Shown one piece after another: positions 33,001-45,000 of a DNA stretch of 64,000 nucleotides (its first letter is position 1; the number at the start of each line of letters is the position of its first letter). Below the pieces are notes generated by a model. It was not told the DNA's origin and searched no databases. It saw nothing but the letters and a program-made list of their open reading frames with translations. The DNA is from Diplonema papillatum. Its lineage: Eukaryota > Euglenozoa > Diplonemea > Diplonemida > Diplonemidae. The DNA lies in the NCBI GenBank assembly GCA_030068145.1, contig JAPJBO010000516.1, positions 62,001-126,000 of the forward strand. Direction: 5' to 3'. The position numbers were made by a program, and so were the translations under genes.

Positions 33001-36000
33001 AGCAGACCTTTTTCGGCGAATTTGTGCTCGCGTTCAGCTCCGATGAAGAGAACCGTGAAAAATAGACCCGGGGACCACAAATTACGTGCGTCTTTCAAGA
33101 AGAAGGGAGTTCCCGCGGTTTCCGGGTTTGCGGTACTTTTTTCCATTTTTTTTCGGGAAAATTGCAGGATCGGCACGCCGAATAGAAGAGGTACCTCTTG
33201 TATTCGACCCCCCCCAGTAAGATTGTTAGGACCAAAGAAAAACGAAAGGGGCAAACCTTCTTTTTCAGATCTTCAACCACGGCCCGCTCAGCGGCGAGCG
33301 TGTTCTTCAACTCGGCCGCGGAGGAGAGCGCCGACGCGTTGCGCTTGACTTCTTGTTCCAGGGACGCGATCTGCGCCTTCCAGACGATGGCGTCTGCTTC
33401 GTACTCGCCAAGTTCCTCGCGCAGGTTCGCGATGATCTTCTGCAGCGTCGCTTTCGTTGCGCTCTTGCTGTTCTCCAAGCTCTCGTAGTCTGCGTTTGCG
33501 AGGGGGGAAAATCTTAGTTTCGTGTTCAGGCGCTACTTGCCTCTAAGTGTAAGGGGGGGGGGGGGGGGGGGGGGAATATTTCTCGGGTACGAAGAGCGCG
33601 TGGTGCTTGCACCTCTGGTTATTCTGATCAACGACCACAACACGCTATGTCAACGTCTTTGTAACCTGCACAACACATTGAAGAGCAACCCGCAAGCTTG
33701 TAACAAACACACGCCTATTGGGTTTTTAGAGTTAAAGTTCGCTTGAAAATCCGGGGGTTTAGGGTCTCCGTGTGACCGTTCATGAATGGGTTCTCTCAGA
33801 GCAAGAAAGGGCTATGTGGTTACGGGTTGTATATTTAGTGCACGGTTTCGTTATGGGTTATGGCTAGCCATGTCAGGGACTGTTTGTGACCGACACCAAG
33901 TACATTCCTTCGTGGAGTGTAGTCTTGGGCCCCCCACGTTCTACAAGGTGAGCAGGGGTTGCCTTGTAGCCTGTACCGGTCTGTTGTCCGCGTTTATATG
34001 TATTTTCTCGCAGTGTGGTGCTTGGCGGCACTTTCGCGGCACTTGCGGTGCTTCACGTGGTGCGGGTTGTTTTTGTGCGTACGTGTGTAACCCCTGTTTT
34101 GAGTGATTTAACACAGCACGCTGCCATCCGTCACTTTTTGATATAGACAAGCAAGCTTGTTACCATAAAAAAGAGTAGTGCGTTTGTTTGTACTTGCCGG
34201 GGGAGGATTTGCTAGTGAATGATAGTGCCTGTCGGCACTATCAGTCACCACCGAAGCCAGGTCTTGTTCTGATCAGAGACGGCATCGTTTACAGCAGTGG
34301 ACTACGACGGTATCTGATCAGCTTGGATCCCCACGCTCTCGTTCTTGATTAATGAAGACATTCTTGTCGAATGCTTTCGCAGAAGTTCGTCTTCCTACGA
34401 TCTAAGAATTTCACCTCTGACGTAGGAGTACGTACGACCCCGGCAGTCCGCGCAACGCGGCCTTTTTTTTTTAGACGAAACTCAACCACAGGGTATTAGC
34501 GTGACCCTCAAAATCGTGTACAACCTGAAAATTATGTGAGGGATAGCCATTTTCTGGTGGGGAAGCTACGTTGGGCACTTTTTGTCTCGAAGAAATGTAA
34601 AAACAGGGGTTCGGCTAGAAGCTCTTCAGAAAAAGCGGAAGAAAAGCCTCTGTTCGCTGTTGCACCGTGCCCATCCCGGTGCAGTGGGTTGGACCCCCGA
34701 CCGACTGCACCGGGGCACCAGGGGCGCTTCACCGAGGACCCCCGTGTTTCAGATCGTGTCCTCCCCGTCTTGTATAAGAACGGGTTTGGCTTGTTATTGT
34801 TGACTCAGGCCCCCCGTGTTTCAGATCGTGTCCTCCCCGTCTTGTATAAGAACGGGTTTGGCTTGTTATTGTTGACTCAGGCCCCCCGTGTTTCAGATCG
34901 TGTCCTCCCCGTCTTGTATAAGAACGGGTTTGGCTTGTTATTGTTGACTCAGGCCCCCCGTGTTTCAGATCGTGTCCTCCCCGTCTTGTATAAGAACGGG
35001 TTTGGCTTGTTATTGTTGACTCAGGCCCCCCGTGTTTCAGATCGCGTCCTCCCCGTCTTGTATAAGAACGGGTTTGGCTTGTTATTGTTGACTCAGGCCC
35101 CCCGTGTTTCAGATCGTGTCCTCCCCGTCTTGTATAAGAACGGGTTTGGCTTGTTATTGTTGACTCAGGCCCCCCGTGTTTCAGATCGTGTCCTCCCCGT
35201 CTTGTATAAGAACGGGTTTGGCTTGTTATTGTTGACTCAGGCCCCCCGTGTTTCAGATCGCGTCCTCCCCGTCTTGTATAAGAACGGGTTTGGCTTGTTA
35301 TTGTTGACTCAGGCCCCCCGTGTTTCAGATCGTGTCCTCCCCGTCTTGTATAAGAACGGGTTTGGCTTGTTATTGTTGACTCAGGCCCCCCGTGTTTCAG
35401 ATCGTGTCCTCCCCGTCTTGTATAAGAACGGGTTTGGCTTGTTATTGTTGACTCAGGCCCCCCGTGTTTCAGATCGCGTCCTCCCCGTCTTGTATAAGAA
35501 CGGGTTTGGCTTGTTATTGTTGACTCAGGCCCCCCGTGTTTCAGATCGTGTCCTCCCCGTCTTGTATAAGAACGGGTTTGGCTTGTTATTGTTGACTCAG
35601 GCCCCCCGTGTTTCAGATCGTGTCCTCCCCGTCTTGTATAAGAACGGGTTTGGCTTGTTATTGTTGACTCAGGCCCCCCGTGTTTCAGATCGTGTCCTCC
35701 CCGTCTTGTATAAGAACGGGTTTGGCTTGTTATTGTTGACTCAGGCCCCCCGTGTTTCAGATCGTGTCCTCCCCGTCTTGTATAAGAACGGGTTTGGCTT
35801 GTTATTGTTGACTCAGGCCCCCCGTGTTTCAGATCGTGTCCTCCCCGTCTTGTATAAGAACGGGTTTGGCTTGTTATTGTTGACTCAGGCCCCCCGTGTT
35901 TCAGATCGTGTCCTCCCCGTCTTGTATAAGAACGGGTTTGGCTTGTTATTGTTGACTCAGGCCCCCCGTGTTTCAGATCGTGTCCTCCCCGTCTTGTATA

Positions 36001-39000
36001 AGAACGGGTTTGGCTTGTTATTGTTGACTCAGGCCCCCCGTGTTTCAGATCGTGTCCTCCCCGTCTTGTATAAGAACGGGTTTGGCTTGTTATTGTTGAC
36101 TCAGGCCCCCCGTGTTTCAGATCGTGTCCTCCCCGTCTTGTATAAGAACGGGTTTGGCTTGTTATTGTTGACTCAGGCCCCCCGTGTTTCAGATCGTGTC
36201 CTCCCCGTCTTGTATAAGAACGGGTTTGGCTTGTTATTGTTGACTCAGGCCCCCCGTGTTTCAGATCGTGTCCTCCCCGTCTTGTATAAGAACGGGTTTG
36301 GCTTGTTATTGTTGACTCAGGCCCCCCGTGTTTCAGATCGTGTCCTCCCCGTCTTGTATAAGAACGGGTTTGGCTTGTTATTGTTGACTCAGGCCCCCCG
36401 TGTTTCAGATCGTGTCCTCCCCGTCTTGTATAAGAACGGGTTTGGCTTGTTATTGTTGACTCAGGCCCCCCGTGTTTCAGATCGCGTCCTCCCCGTCTTG
36501 TATAAGAACGGGTTTGGCTTGTTGTTGTTGACTCAGGCCCCGCGCAGCGGCAAATTTTTTTTGGATACACTTGTGAGGGGGGAGGGTAGTTTCTTGGCCC
36601 CGCGCAGCGGCAATTTTTTTTTTGGGTATGTTTCTTGGTGACGTGTTTATGACTGTCCCCCCCTGATGATGAGACTTTAGCTAGGCCCCACCAGCAGTTG
36701 GACCCAGTTTGACCCATACACCACGGGGCTGGCCCCCCAGGGTTCCCGAAAAAAACGCATATTTCTTTTGGATTTTTCCGTTTTCCAAGGTGGACTAGAG
36801 GATGTGACACCAGTTTCCTCCCAGATTTCTTTTTGTCAACAACAGCAGCTCGTGCTGGGATCCTTTTTTTTTTTCCCGTTTTTTTTTTTTTTCCCCGACG
36901 ACAACTAGTGTCAGACTAGCCTACCCGAAGGCAGTTGATTCCTTTAGGCAAGATTTCTCTACCGGCGGAAGTTGTTTGGGTTAACGTTTTTTTTTTTTTT
37001 TTTTCAAAATGTGAGGATTTGCCTCACAATTGAAACTGACGCTAACCCTATGCTCAACCACCAAAACATGCTGTCTGCGTCTTTTTAGCCCGCACAACAC
37101 ATTGAAGGGCAACCCGCAAGATTGTCAGTACAAAAATACTTGAGGGACTGCCTTGTGCTCGTTTCTGGAGGGGGGAGAAAACAATACAACTACAAAGTGG
37201 GGCTTTTTTGTTGAACGCTGACGCCGCCACTAAACCTAGATTTGCTTGTGTTTCGTGTGTGGGCTACAGCACATTTACCTCCTTTGAGCTTGGAATATTG
37301 TTGTGATAGTGGGAGGACATCGGCATGCCGATGAGTACCACACCGTTGATCTTTCGCAACTGGCAGCCTCCTCAAGTATTTTCTCCAAAGCTGCTTATAT
37401 GGTGTGATCCACAGTAGAAAAATTAACTTCCCGTGAACTTACTAAGAACTTCCAAGTACACCCCATGTACACTCCAAATAGGGCAAAATGGCGATTTCGG
37501 GCGATGTTTTGCATTTGTTTGTACTTCCCGTGAACTTCCCGAGTACACCCTTGTAAGGCCACCGGATCACCATTGTACAACGAAATCTGCACACCAATAT
37601 CCGTCGCGGGTAACCCGTCGCCACGCTGCCTGCCGACGAGCAGCGGCTGGACCTGGCCGGGCAGGGAACGCTCGAAAGCGTCGCGCTCGGCGGCCACGGC
37701 CTTCTGCTCGACGAGATCGCCGCGAGCTGCCAGCAGGTCGTCCTGCAGCTGCGCGTTGTCCTCCGCCTGCGCCTCGCACTCGCGCGACAGCGCGTCAATC
37801 GACGCGTCCTTTTCGGCCAGCAGCGCACGCAGCGCGGCCCGCTCGGCGCCGTGCTTTTCGGCGGACCGGCGCGCCTCCTGCAGCGCCCGGGCTTCGGCTT
37901 CGACTTGCACCCTCGCACTCTCGCATTCTTCCCGCAGAGCCGACATCTCCGCGCGCAGGGCACTTTCCGCCAGGGCCGCGTTTCGGACCGCTTCGGCGTG
38001 TAGATCGCGCCAGTGCGCGCACTCCCGGGTGGTCTGCTCGGAGGCTTCGGCTAGCTCTGCGAGTTGCGCGGTGCTGCTTTCCTTCGCGTCGGAGAACAGC
38101 TTGCTCCACGTCGCGTCGAGGGTTTTGTTCCCTTCGACAAGCCTCCGCACGTCTCCGCGCAGGCACGCGAGCTCGGCCTGCAGCCGGGCTTCAGCGTCTG
38201 CGGCCGCGCGAACCGTCGCTTCGTGCAGCTCGCGCCACCGAGCAGCCTCGGCCAGGTGCTCCGTTGTCGTCGTGCGCACGTTCGCGAGGCGGGGCGTCTG
38301 CGCGCCCGCCGCGCGAACTGCCACGTCGCGGGTGTCCTGCAGCAGCACGTCGCAGGCACGCAGGTCGGCGACGATCCGGCGGCGCTCCGCGCGCAGCTGC
38401 TCCGTGCGGGTTTGGGGGTGGTCCGCGGCGGCGCTGCCTCTCCTGCCGTCGCCTGGCTTTCCGTAGGGACCGCCGTCGTCCCCGCTCGCCGTGCTTTCTT
38501 CCGCGGGCGGTTGCTCGATCTCTTTCGGTGTGGACGACGTGCGGGTTTGGGCGTGGTCTGCGGTCGGGGAAATAGCGTGTCTTCCTCCGACGAGTCTCTC
38601 ACCTTCGTCGCCGCTCGCTGCACCTTCGTCCGCGGGCGATGGCTTGATCTCTCCCGGTGCGGAAGACATGCGGGTTTGGGGGTGGCCTGCGGGTCTTTCT
38701 TCTTCTCCACTCCCGGTGCTCCTGCGTTTCCCGCCTTCGTCCTCGCTCGCCGGGCCCGCCGATTGCGAGGCGGCGTCGCCCGCACCGAGAAGTGCGCGTG
38801 CGGACGGAGTCGTGGCGGCACAGCCAGCGTTCAGCAGCAGCAGGTCGCACGCTGCGAGCTCCGCCGCCAGTCGACCGCGCCGCGCCGCGATCGCAGCCTT
38901 CTCGTCCGAGTCTCGCGTCGTGGGTCTCGCGTGGCCCACAGCCGCCTCCTCCTGGTTTACTGGCTGCGCTGCCCTGCTGTGGGGTTGATGGCCGCCTCCC

Positions 39001-42000
39001 GCAGTGCAGCTGAGAGCCGGGGCGCCCGGCAGCCGGCCGCAGCAGCAGCTGTGGAAGTCAGCGGCCTCCTCCGCCTCGATGCGGCGGCGCGATGCGTCGC
39101 AGGCATGCGCCGCGGCATCCCGCTCGGCGCCCCACCGGGCCGTTTCGCTCTGCACGAGGCGCGCGCTCAGCGTGTCGGCACGGGATTGGTGGGCCTGCTC
39201 GGATGCCAGCAGCCGGGTCTCCACCCTTTGCAGCTCGCCCCGCAGGTCTCGCCCGGAGGCTTCCGCGGTTGCCAACGCGGCTTCGCTCTGCACGAGGCGC
39301 GCGGTCCGCGTGTCGGCACGGGATTGGTGGGCCTGCTCGGATGCCAGCAGCCGGGTCTCCACCCTTTGCAGCTCGCCTCGCAGGTCTCGCCCGGAGGCTT
39401 CCGCGGCTTCGCGGGCGGCTTCGCTCTCGCGCAGGGCCGCGTCGAGGGCGAGGAGGCGGGCGGAGAGGTGCGCGGCGCGCGACGCCAGCGACTCGAGGGC
39501 TGCGAGCGCTCCGTCCGCGTGGGCTTCTTGGGCTTGCGCTGGATCAGCTGCGCTGGCATGGATTTCTCGGATTTGAGCTGGGTCAGCAGCGCTGGCATGG
39601 GCTTCTTGGGCTTGCGCTGGATCAGCTGCGCTGGCATGGATTTCTCGGATTTGAGCTGGGTCAGCAGCGCTGGCATGGGCTTCTTGGGCTTGTGCTGGAT
39701 CAGCTGCGCTGGCACGGGTTCCTCGAATTTGCGCTGGGTCGGCGGATTCTTCCCGCGCGCTGTCGCCGATCTCCGCGCAGGAACCGGCCGCTGCGCCGCC
39801 TTCGGCAGGGGTTGCGGGCAGGTCCTGCGCCGGGTCTCCTGCGCCCGCACGGGCTTCTTCGGCCTGCGGCAGGCTGCCGACGATCTGCACTATGCGCGCC
39901 TGCAGCGCCTCTAGCGCCGCCTGGTGCTGGGCCTTCGCCGCGCGGGCGGCGGCTTCCTCGGCGGTCAGGCGCCCTTCGGCGGCGGACAGCTGGAACAAGT
40001 CGGTTTTGGAGCGCCGGAGGCACGTGTCGATGCGGCGCAGGGCCTGCGCGAGGTCGGTGCACGCGTCGTCCACCAGGGGGGAGCCCCCGCCGGGCGGTGA
40101 AGGACAGGTTTCACTCCCTGATTCTGCCGTATCGAAGCTATCGGCGTAGGAGTGCAAGACGCGAGCGATTGAATCGGAGAGACCACGGATCTTGGCTTCG
40201 CCGGCTTCGACGAGGGCAGTTTTGGAGCGCCCGAGGCAGAAGTCGATGCGGTGCAGGGCCTGCGCGAGGTCGGTGCACGTGTCGTCCGCCAGGAGGGAGA
40301 CCCCGGCTGGTTGCGGTGAAAGAGAGGTTTCGCCGGTTTCCGCCGTATCGAAGCCGTCGGCGTAGGAGTGCAAGACGCGAGCGATTGAATCGGAGAGGCT
40401 GCGGATCTTGGCTTCGCCGGCTTCGACGCGGGCGGTTGCTGCAGCGAGTTCCGACTCCGTCTTCAGAGTGCGGTGTTCGGCTTCGTAGAGAGCGGCGCGG
40501 GTCTCGCCGAGTTGCTCGTCAGCCGCCGCCAACGCCGCGCGGGCAGTCGACGCTTCGACGTCCTGCGCTTCCAAACGCATAGTCGCCTCGCCCAGCGCCG
40601 ATTGCAGCATCGCCTCGTCGCCACACTTCGCCTCGTAGTCGGTTCGCAGCCCGTCCAGCTCCGCCTGCAGGCATTCGGCGGCCGCCGCCGCGGCCCGCCG
40701 ATTTTCGCCGATTTCGCCGCTCAACGCGTCCTTCTCCCGCGCCACGTCGGCCGCCCGCTTCCTGGCGACGGTCGCCTCCATGTGCAGGTCCTCCGTCCGC
40801 TTTCGGAGCTCGTGCACTTGCTTCTCGAAGGCGTCGGCGCGCGACCGCTGGTCCTTTTTCTGCTGCAGGTAGTGCGCGCTGGCCTCCTTCGTCTCCGCCA
40901 GAAGCGATTCGAGGACGAGGACGCGGTCGTGGTCGTCCGCGTACGTTTCGAGCTCCGCCTTCTCGTGCCTCAGGTGCGTGACTTCCTTCGTCAGCTGGCA
41001 GACCTGCCGGTCCCTCTTCACGAGCTCGCCCTCCAAGCTTTTGTACATCAGGTGCTCCTGCTCGTAATCGATCAGCCGCGAGCTGCGCAGTGTCTCGCGG
41101 TGCAGGTTGCGCTCGAGCCACGCCTGGCGGTATGCGCTCGCTCGCTCGAGAATCGTGTAGCCGGCTTGCGACGTTATCGACACCCATCCTTCGATGGGAG
41201 AGACGATGCGCGCCCGGATGCCTGTTGGTCGGTGGTTGTACTTCTACCACGGCTTGCGAAAGAGACAGGTAAAACACATCTACTACGGCAAGCTACAAAG
41301 AGACAGGTAGACTACTTCTACAGCTTGCTACTAAGAGACAGGTAGATTATTTCTACAGCTTGCCACTAAGAGACAGGTAGAACACTTCTACTACGGCAAG
41401 CTACTAAGAAACAGGTCGATTATTTCTACAGCTTGCTACTAAGAGACAGGTAAAACACATCTACTACGGCAAGCTGCAGAGACAGGTAGATTATTTCTAC
41501 AGCTTGCCACTAAGAGACAGGTACAACACTTCTATTACGGCAAGCTACTAAGAGACAGGTCGATTATTTCTACAGCTTGCTACTAAGAGACAGGTAGATT
41601 ATTTCTACAGCTTGTACTAAGAGACAGGTAAAACACATCTAACGGCAAGCTGCAGAGACAGGTAGATTATTTCTACAGCTTGCTACTAAGAGACAGGTAG
41701 AACACTTCTACTACGGCAAGCTACTAAGAGACAGGTCGATTATTTCTACAGCTTGCTACTAAGAGACAGGTAGATTATTTCTACAGCTTGCTACTAAGAG
41801 ACAGGTAAAACACATCTACTACGGCAAGCTGCAGAGAGACAGGTAGATTATTTCTACAGCTTGCTACTAAGAGACAGGTAGATTATTTCTACAGCTTGCT
41901 ACTAAGAGACAGGTAGAACACTTCTACTACGGCAAGCTACTAAGAGACAGGTCGATTATTTCTACAGCTTGCTACTAAGAGACAGGTAGAACACTTCTAC

Positions 42001-45000
42001 TACGGCAAGCTACTAAGAGACAGGTAGATTATTTCTACAGCTTGCTACTAAGAGACAGGTAGAACACTTCTACTACGGCAAGCTACTAAGAGACAGGTCG
42101 ATTATTTCTACAGCTTGCTACTAAGAGACAGGTAAAACACATCTACTACGGCAAGCTGCAGAGAGACAGGTAGATTATTTCTACAGCTTGCTACTAAGAG
42201 ACAGGTAGATTATTTCTACAGCTTGCTACTAAGAGACAGGTAAAACACATCTACTACGGCAAGCTGCAGAGAGACAGGTAGATTATTTCTACAGCTTGCT
42301 ACTAAGAGACAGGTAAAACACATCTACTACGGCAAGCTGCAGAGAGACAGGTAGATTATTTCTACAGCTTGCTACTAAGAGACAGGTAGATTATTTCTAC
42401 AGCTTGCTACTAAGAGACAGGTAAAACACATCTACTACGGCAAGCTGCAGAGAGACAGGTAGATTATTTCTACAGCTTGCTACTAAGAGACAGGTAGATT
42501 ATTTCTACAGCTTGCTACTAAGAGACAGGTAGATTATTTCTACAGCTTGCTACTAAGAGACAGGTAAAACACATCTACTACGGCAAGCTGCAAAGAGACA
42601 GGTAGATTATTTCTACAGCTTGCTACTAAGAGACAGGTAAAACACATCTACTACGGCAAGCTGCAGAGACAGGTAGATTATTTCTACAGCTTGCCACTAA
42701 GAGACAGGTACAACACTTCTACTACGGCAAGCTACTAAGAGACAGGTCGATTATTTCTACAGCTTGCTACTAAGAGACAGGTAGATTATTTCTACAGCTT
42801 GTACTAAGAGACAGGTAAAACACATCTAACGGCAAGCTGCAGAGACAGGTAGATTATTTCTACAGCTTGCTACTAAGAGACAGGTAGAACACTTCTACTA
42901 CGGCAAGCTACTAAGAGACAGGTCGATTATTTCTACAGCTTGCTACTAAGAGACAGGTAGATTATTTCTACAGCTTGCTACTAAGAGACAGGTAAAACAC
43001 ATCTACTACGGCAAGCTGCAGAGAGACAGGTAGATTATTTCTACAGCTTGCTACTAAGAGACAGGTAAAACACATCTACTACGGCAAGCTGCAGAGAGAC
43101 AGGTAGATTATTTCTACAGCTTGCTACTAAGAGACAGGTAAAACACATCTACTACGGCAAGCTGCAGAGAGACAGGTAGATTATTTCTACAGCTTGCTAC
43201 TAAGAGACAGGTAGAACACTTCTACTACGGCAAGCTACTAAGAGACAGGTAGATTATTTCTACAGCTTGCTACTAAGAGACAGGTAGAACACTTCTACTA
43301 CGGCAAGCTACTAAGAGACAGGTCGATTATTTCTACAGCTTGCTACTAAGAGACAGGTAGATTATTTCTACAGCTTGCTACTAAGAGACAGGTAAAACAC
43401 ATCTACTACGGCAAGCTGCAGAGAGACAGGTAGATTATTTCTACAGCTTGCTACTAAGAGACAGGTAGATTATTTCTACAGCTTGCTACTAAGAGACAGG
43501 TAAAACACATCTACTACGGCAAGCTGCAAAGAGACAGGTAGATTATTTCTACAGCTTGCTACTAAGAGACAGGTAAAACACATCTACTACGGCAAGCTGC
43601 AAAGAGACAGGTAGATTATTTCTACAGCTTGCTACTAAGAGACAGGTAAAACACATCTACTACGGCAAGCTGCAAAGAGACAGGTAGATTATTTCTACAG
43701 CTTGCTACTAAGAGACAGGTAGAACACTTCTACTACGGCAAGCTACTAAGAGACTGGTAGATTATTTCTACATGTGCTTGAAGATAATACAGTGGTGTCA
43801 CCTGAGGGGGGTAATCTCAGGGCCGCCGAAAGGCTGGGAACTTTTAAGCACATGGATCAGCATGCACTCAAGTTAAGAAGCAGCTGCCGGCTTATCCTGG
43901 GACACCCTTGTATATGTAGTTGGTTATCATGAATACACTACACGTGTATCCTGAGGGAAACTTCGGAGTGAACCAGCTACTAGATGGTTCGATGGGTCTT
44001 TCGCCTCTATACCCAGCTTTGACGAGCGATGTGCACGTCAACACCGCAACGGACCTCCACCAGGGTTTCCCCCGGCTTCGTCCTATCCAGGCATAGTTCA
44101 CCATCTTTCGGGTCCCAACAAGTGTACTTAACCTCAAATCCCTTTCCAGTAAATCAGGATCGGGCAGTGCTGCGTCCTCAAGGATTGGCAGAAAGAGTAG
44201 CGTCGGCACTCTTTTTAGAGTTAAAGTTCGCTTGAAATTCCGGGGGTTTAGGGTCTCCGTGTGACCGTTCATGAACGGGTTCTCTTGGAGCAAGAAAGGG
44301 CTATGTGGTTACGGGTTGCATATTTAGTGCGCGCTTTCGTTATGGGTTATGGCTAGCCATGTCCGGGACTGCTTGTGACCAACACGAAGTACATTCCTTC
44401 GTGGAGTGTAGTTTTTAGAGTCTTAGGGATCCGGGGTTTTATAGTCTCCGGGTGACCGTAGTCAGAAAGGTTCCTTTAAGGTATAGTATGTTTGTGTGTA
44501 TATCTTTGCTGCCTATTGCGGGACATTCCCCATTATGCTATTAAAGTTTGCTAATTTCCCCACTATGCTATTAAAGTTGCTAATTTCCCCATTATGCTAC
44601 TAAAGCTGCTAATTTCCCCATTCTGGGGGGGTTTTTTGCTAATTTCCCCATTATGCTATTAAAGTTGCTAATTTCCCCATTCTGCTATTAAAGTGGTGCT
44701 AATTTCCCCATTCCATGGACTATGCCGACTTCACGAAGGCGGCCTCGATCCAAGCCCAGAAGGCCATGGCCGAGCTGGCAAACAAGGCAGACAACAAGGA
44801 GGAGAAGAAGGAGCCCTCCCTGAAGAGGCCTCGAAGGTGAGGGTCGGCGAGTCCCGCAGGCCTCCCTCCCGCGGGTTTGTGGGCAGAGGTGGTAAAGAGG
44901 TCACTACCTCGGAAACAAGACTTCGGGTGTCCCGATCAAGATCGGTTCCGAAGGGATCAGGAAGCACTCCTCCTCGCCGTGCAGAAATGCTACAAGAGCG

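Larger units (their letters stand above)
25658..33256 (-). other. Giant gene, intron 5
   Basis: 7.6 kb, donor AAGAAG/GTTTGC. Its centre is a ~380-bp repeat array cut by five transposon insertions (26372-33217). The first kilobase at the exon 6 side (25820-26270) holds open frames without family signature. Confidence 0.65.
33490..37594 (-). other. Giant gene, intron 4
   Basis: 4.1 kb. Contains a hairpin-family copy with a ~20-base G run (33505-33574), an R-family copy, structured repeat S2, a 10-bp hairpin (34220-34243), the 72-bp array and a reversed solo A-B repeat. 36640-37130 holds homopolymer runs and nothing else recognised. Confidence 0.65.

Noticed and set aside
34536-36810. Plus-strand 701-codon and minus-strand 693-codon proteins over the 72-bp array
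   Set aside because: The unit length is divisible by three and lacks stops, so long frames on both strands are automatic. The array lies in a proposed intron.
38064-40582. Long plus-strand frames (up to 616 codons) opposite exon 4
   Set aside because: They mirror GC-rich, repetitive coiled-coil coding sequence; composition is Arg/Ala/Ser-rich without family signature. The minus frame has heptads and in-frame repeats.
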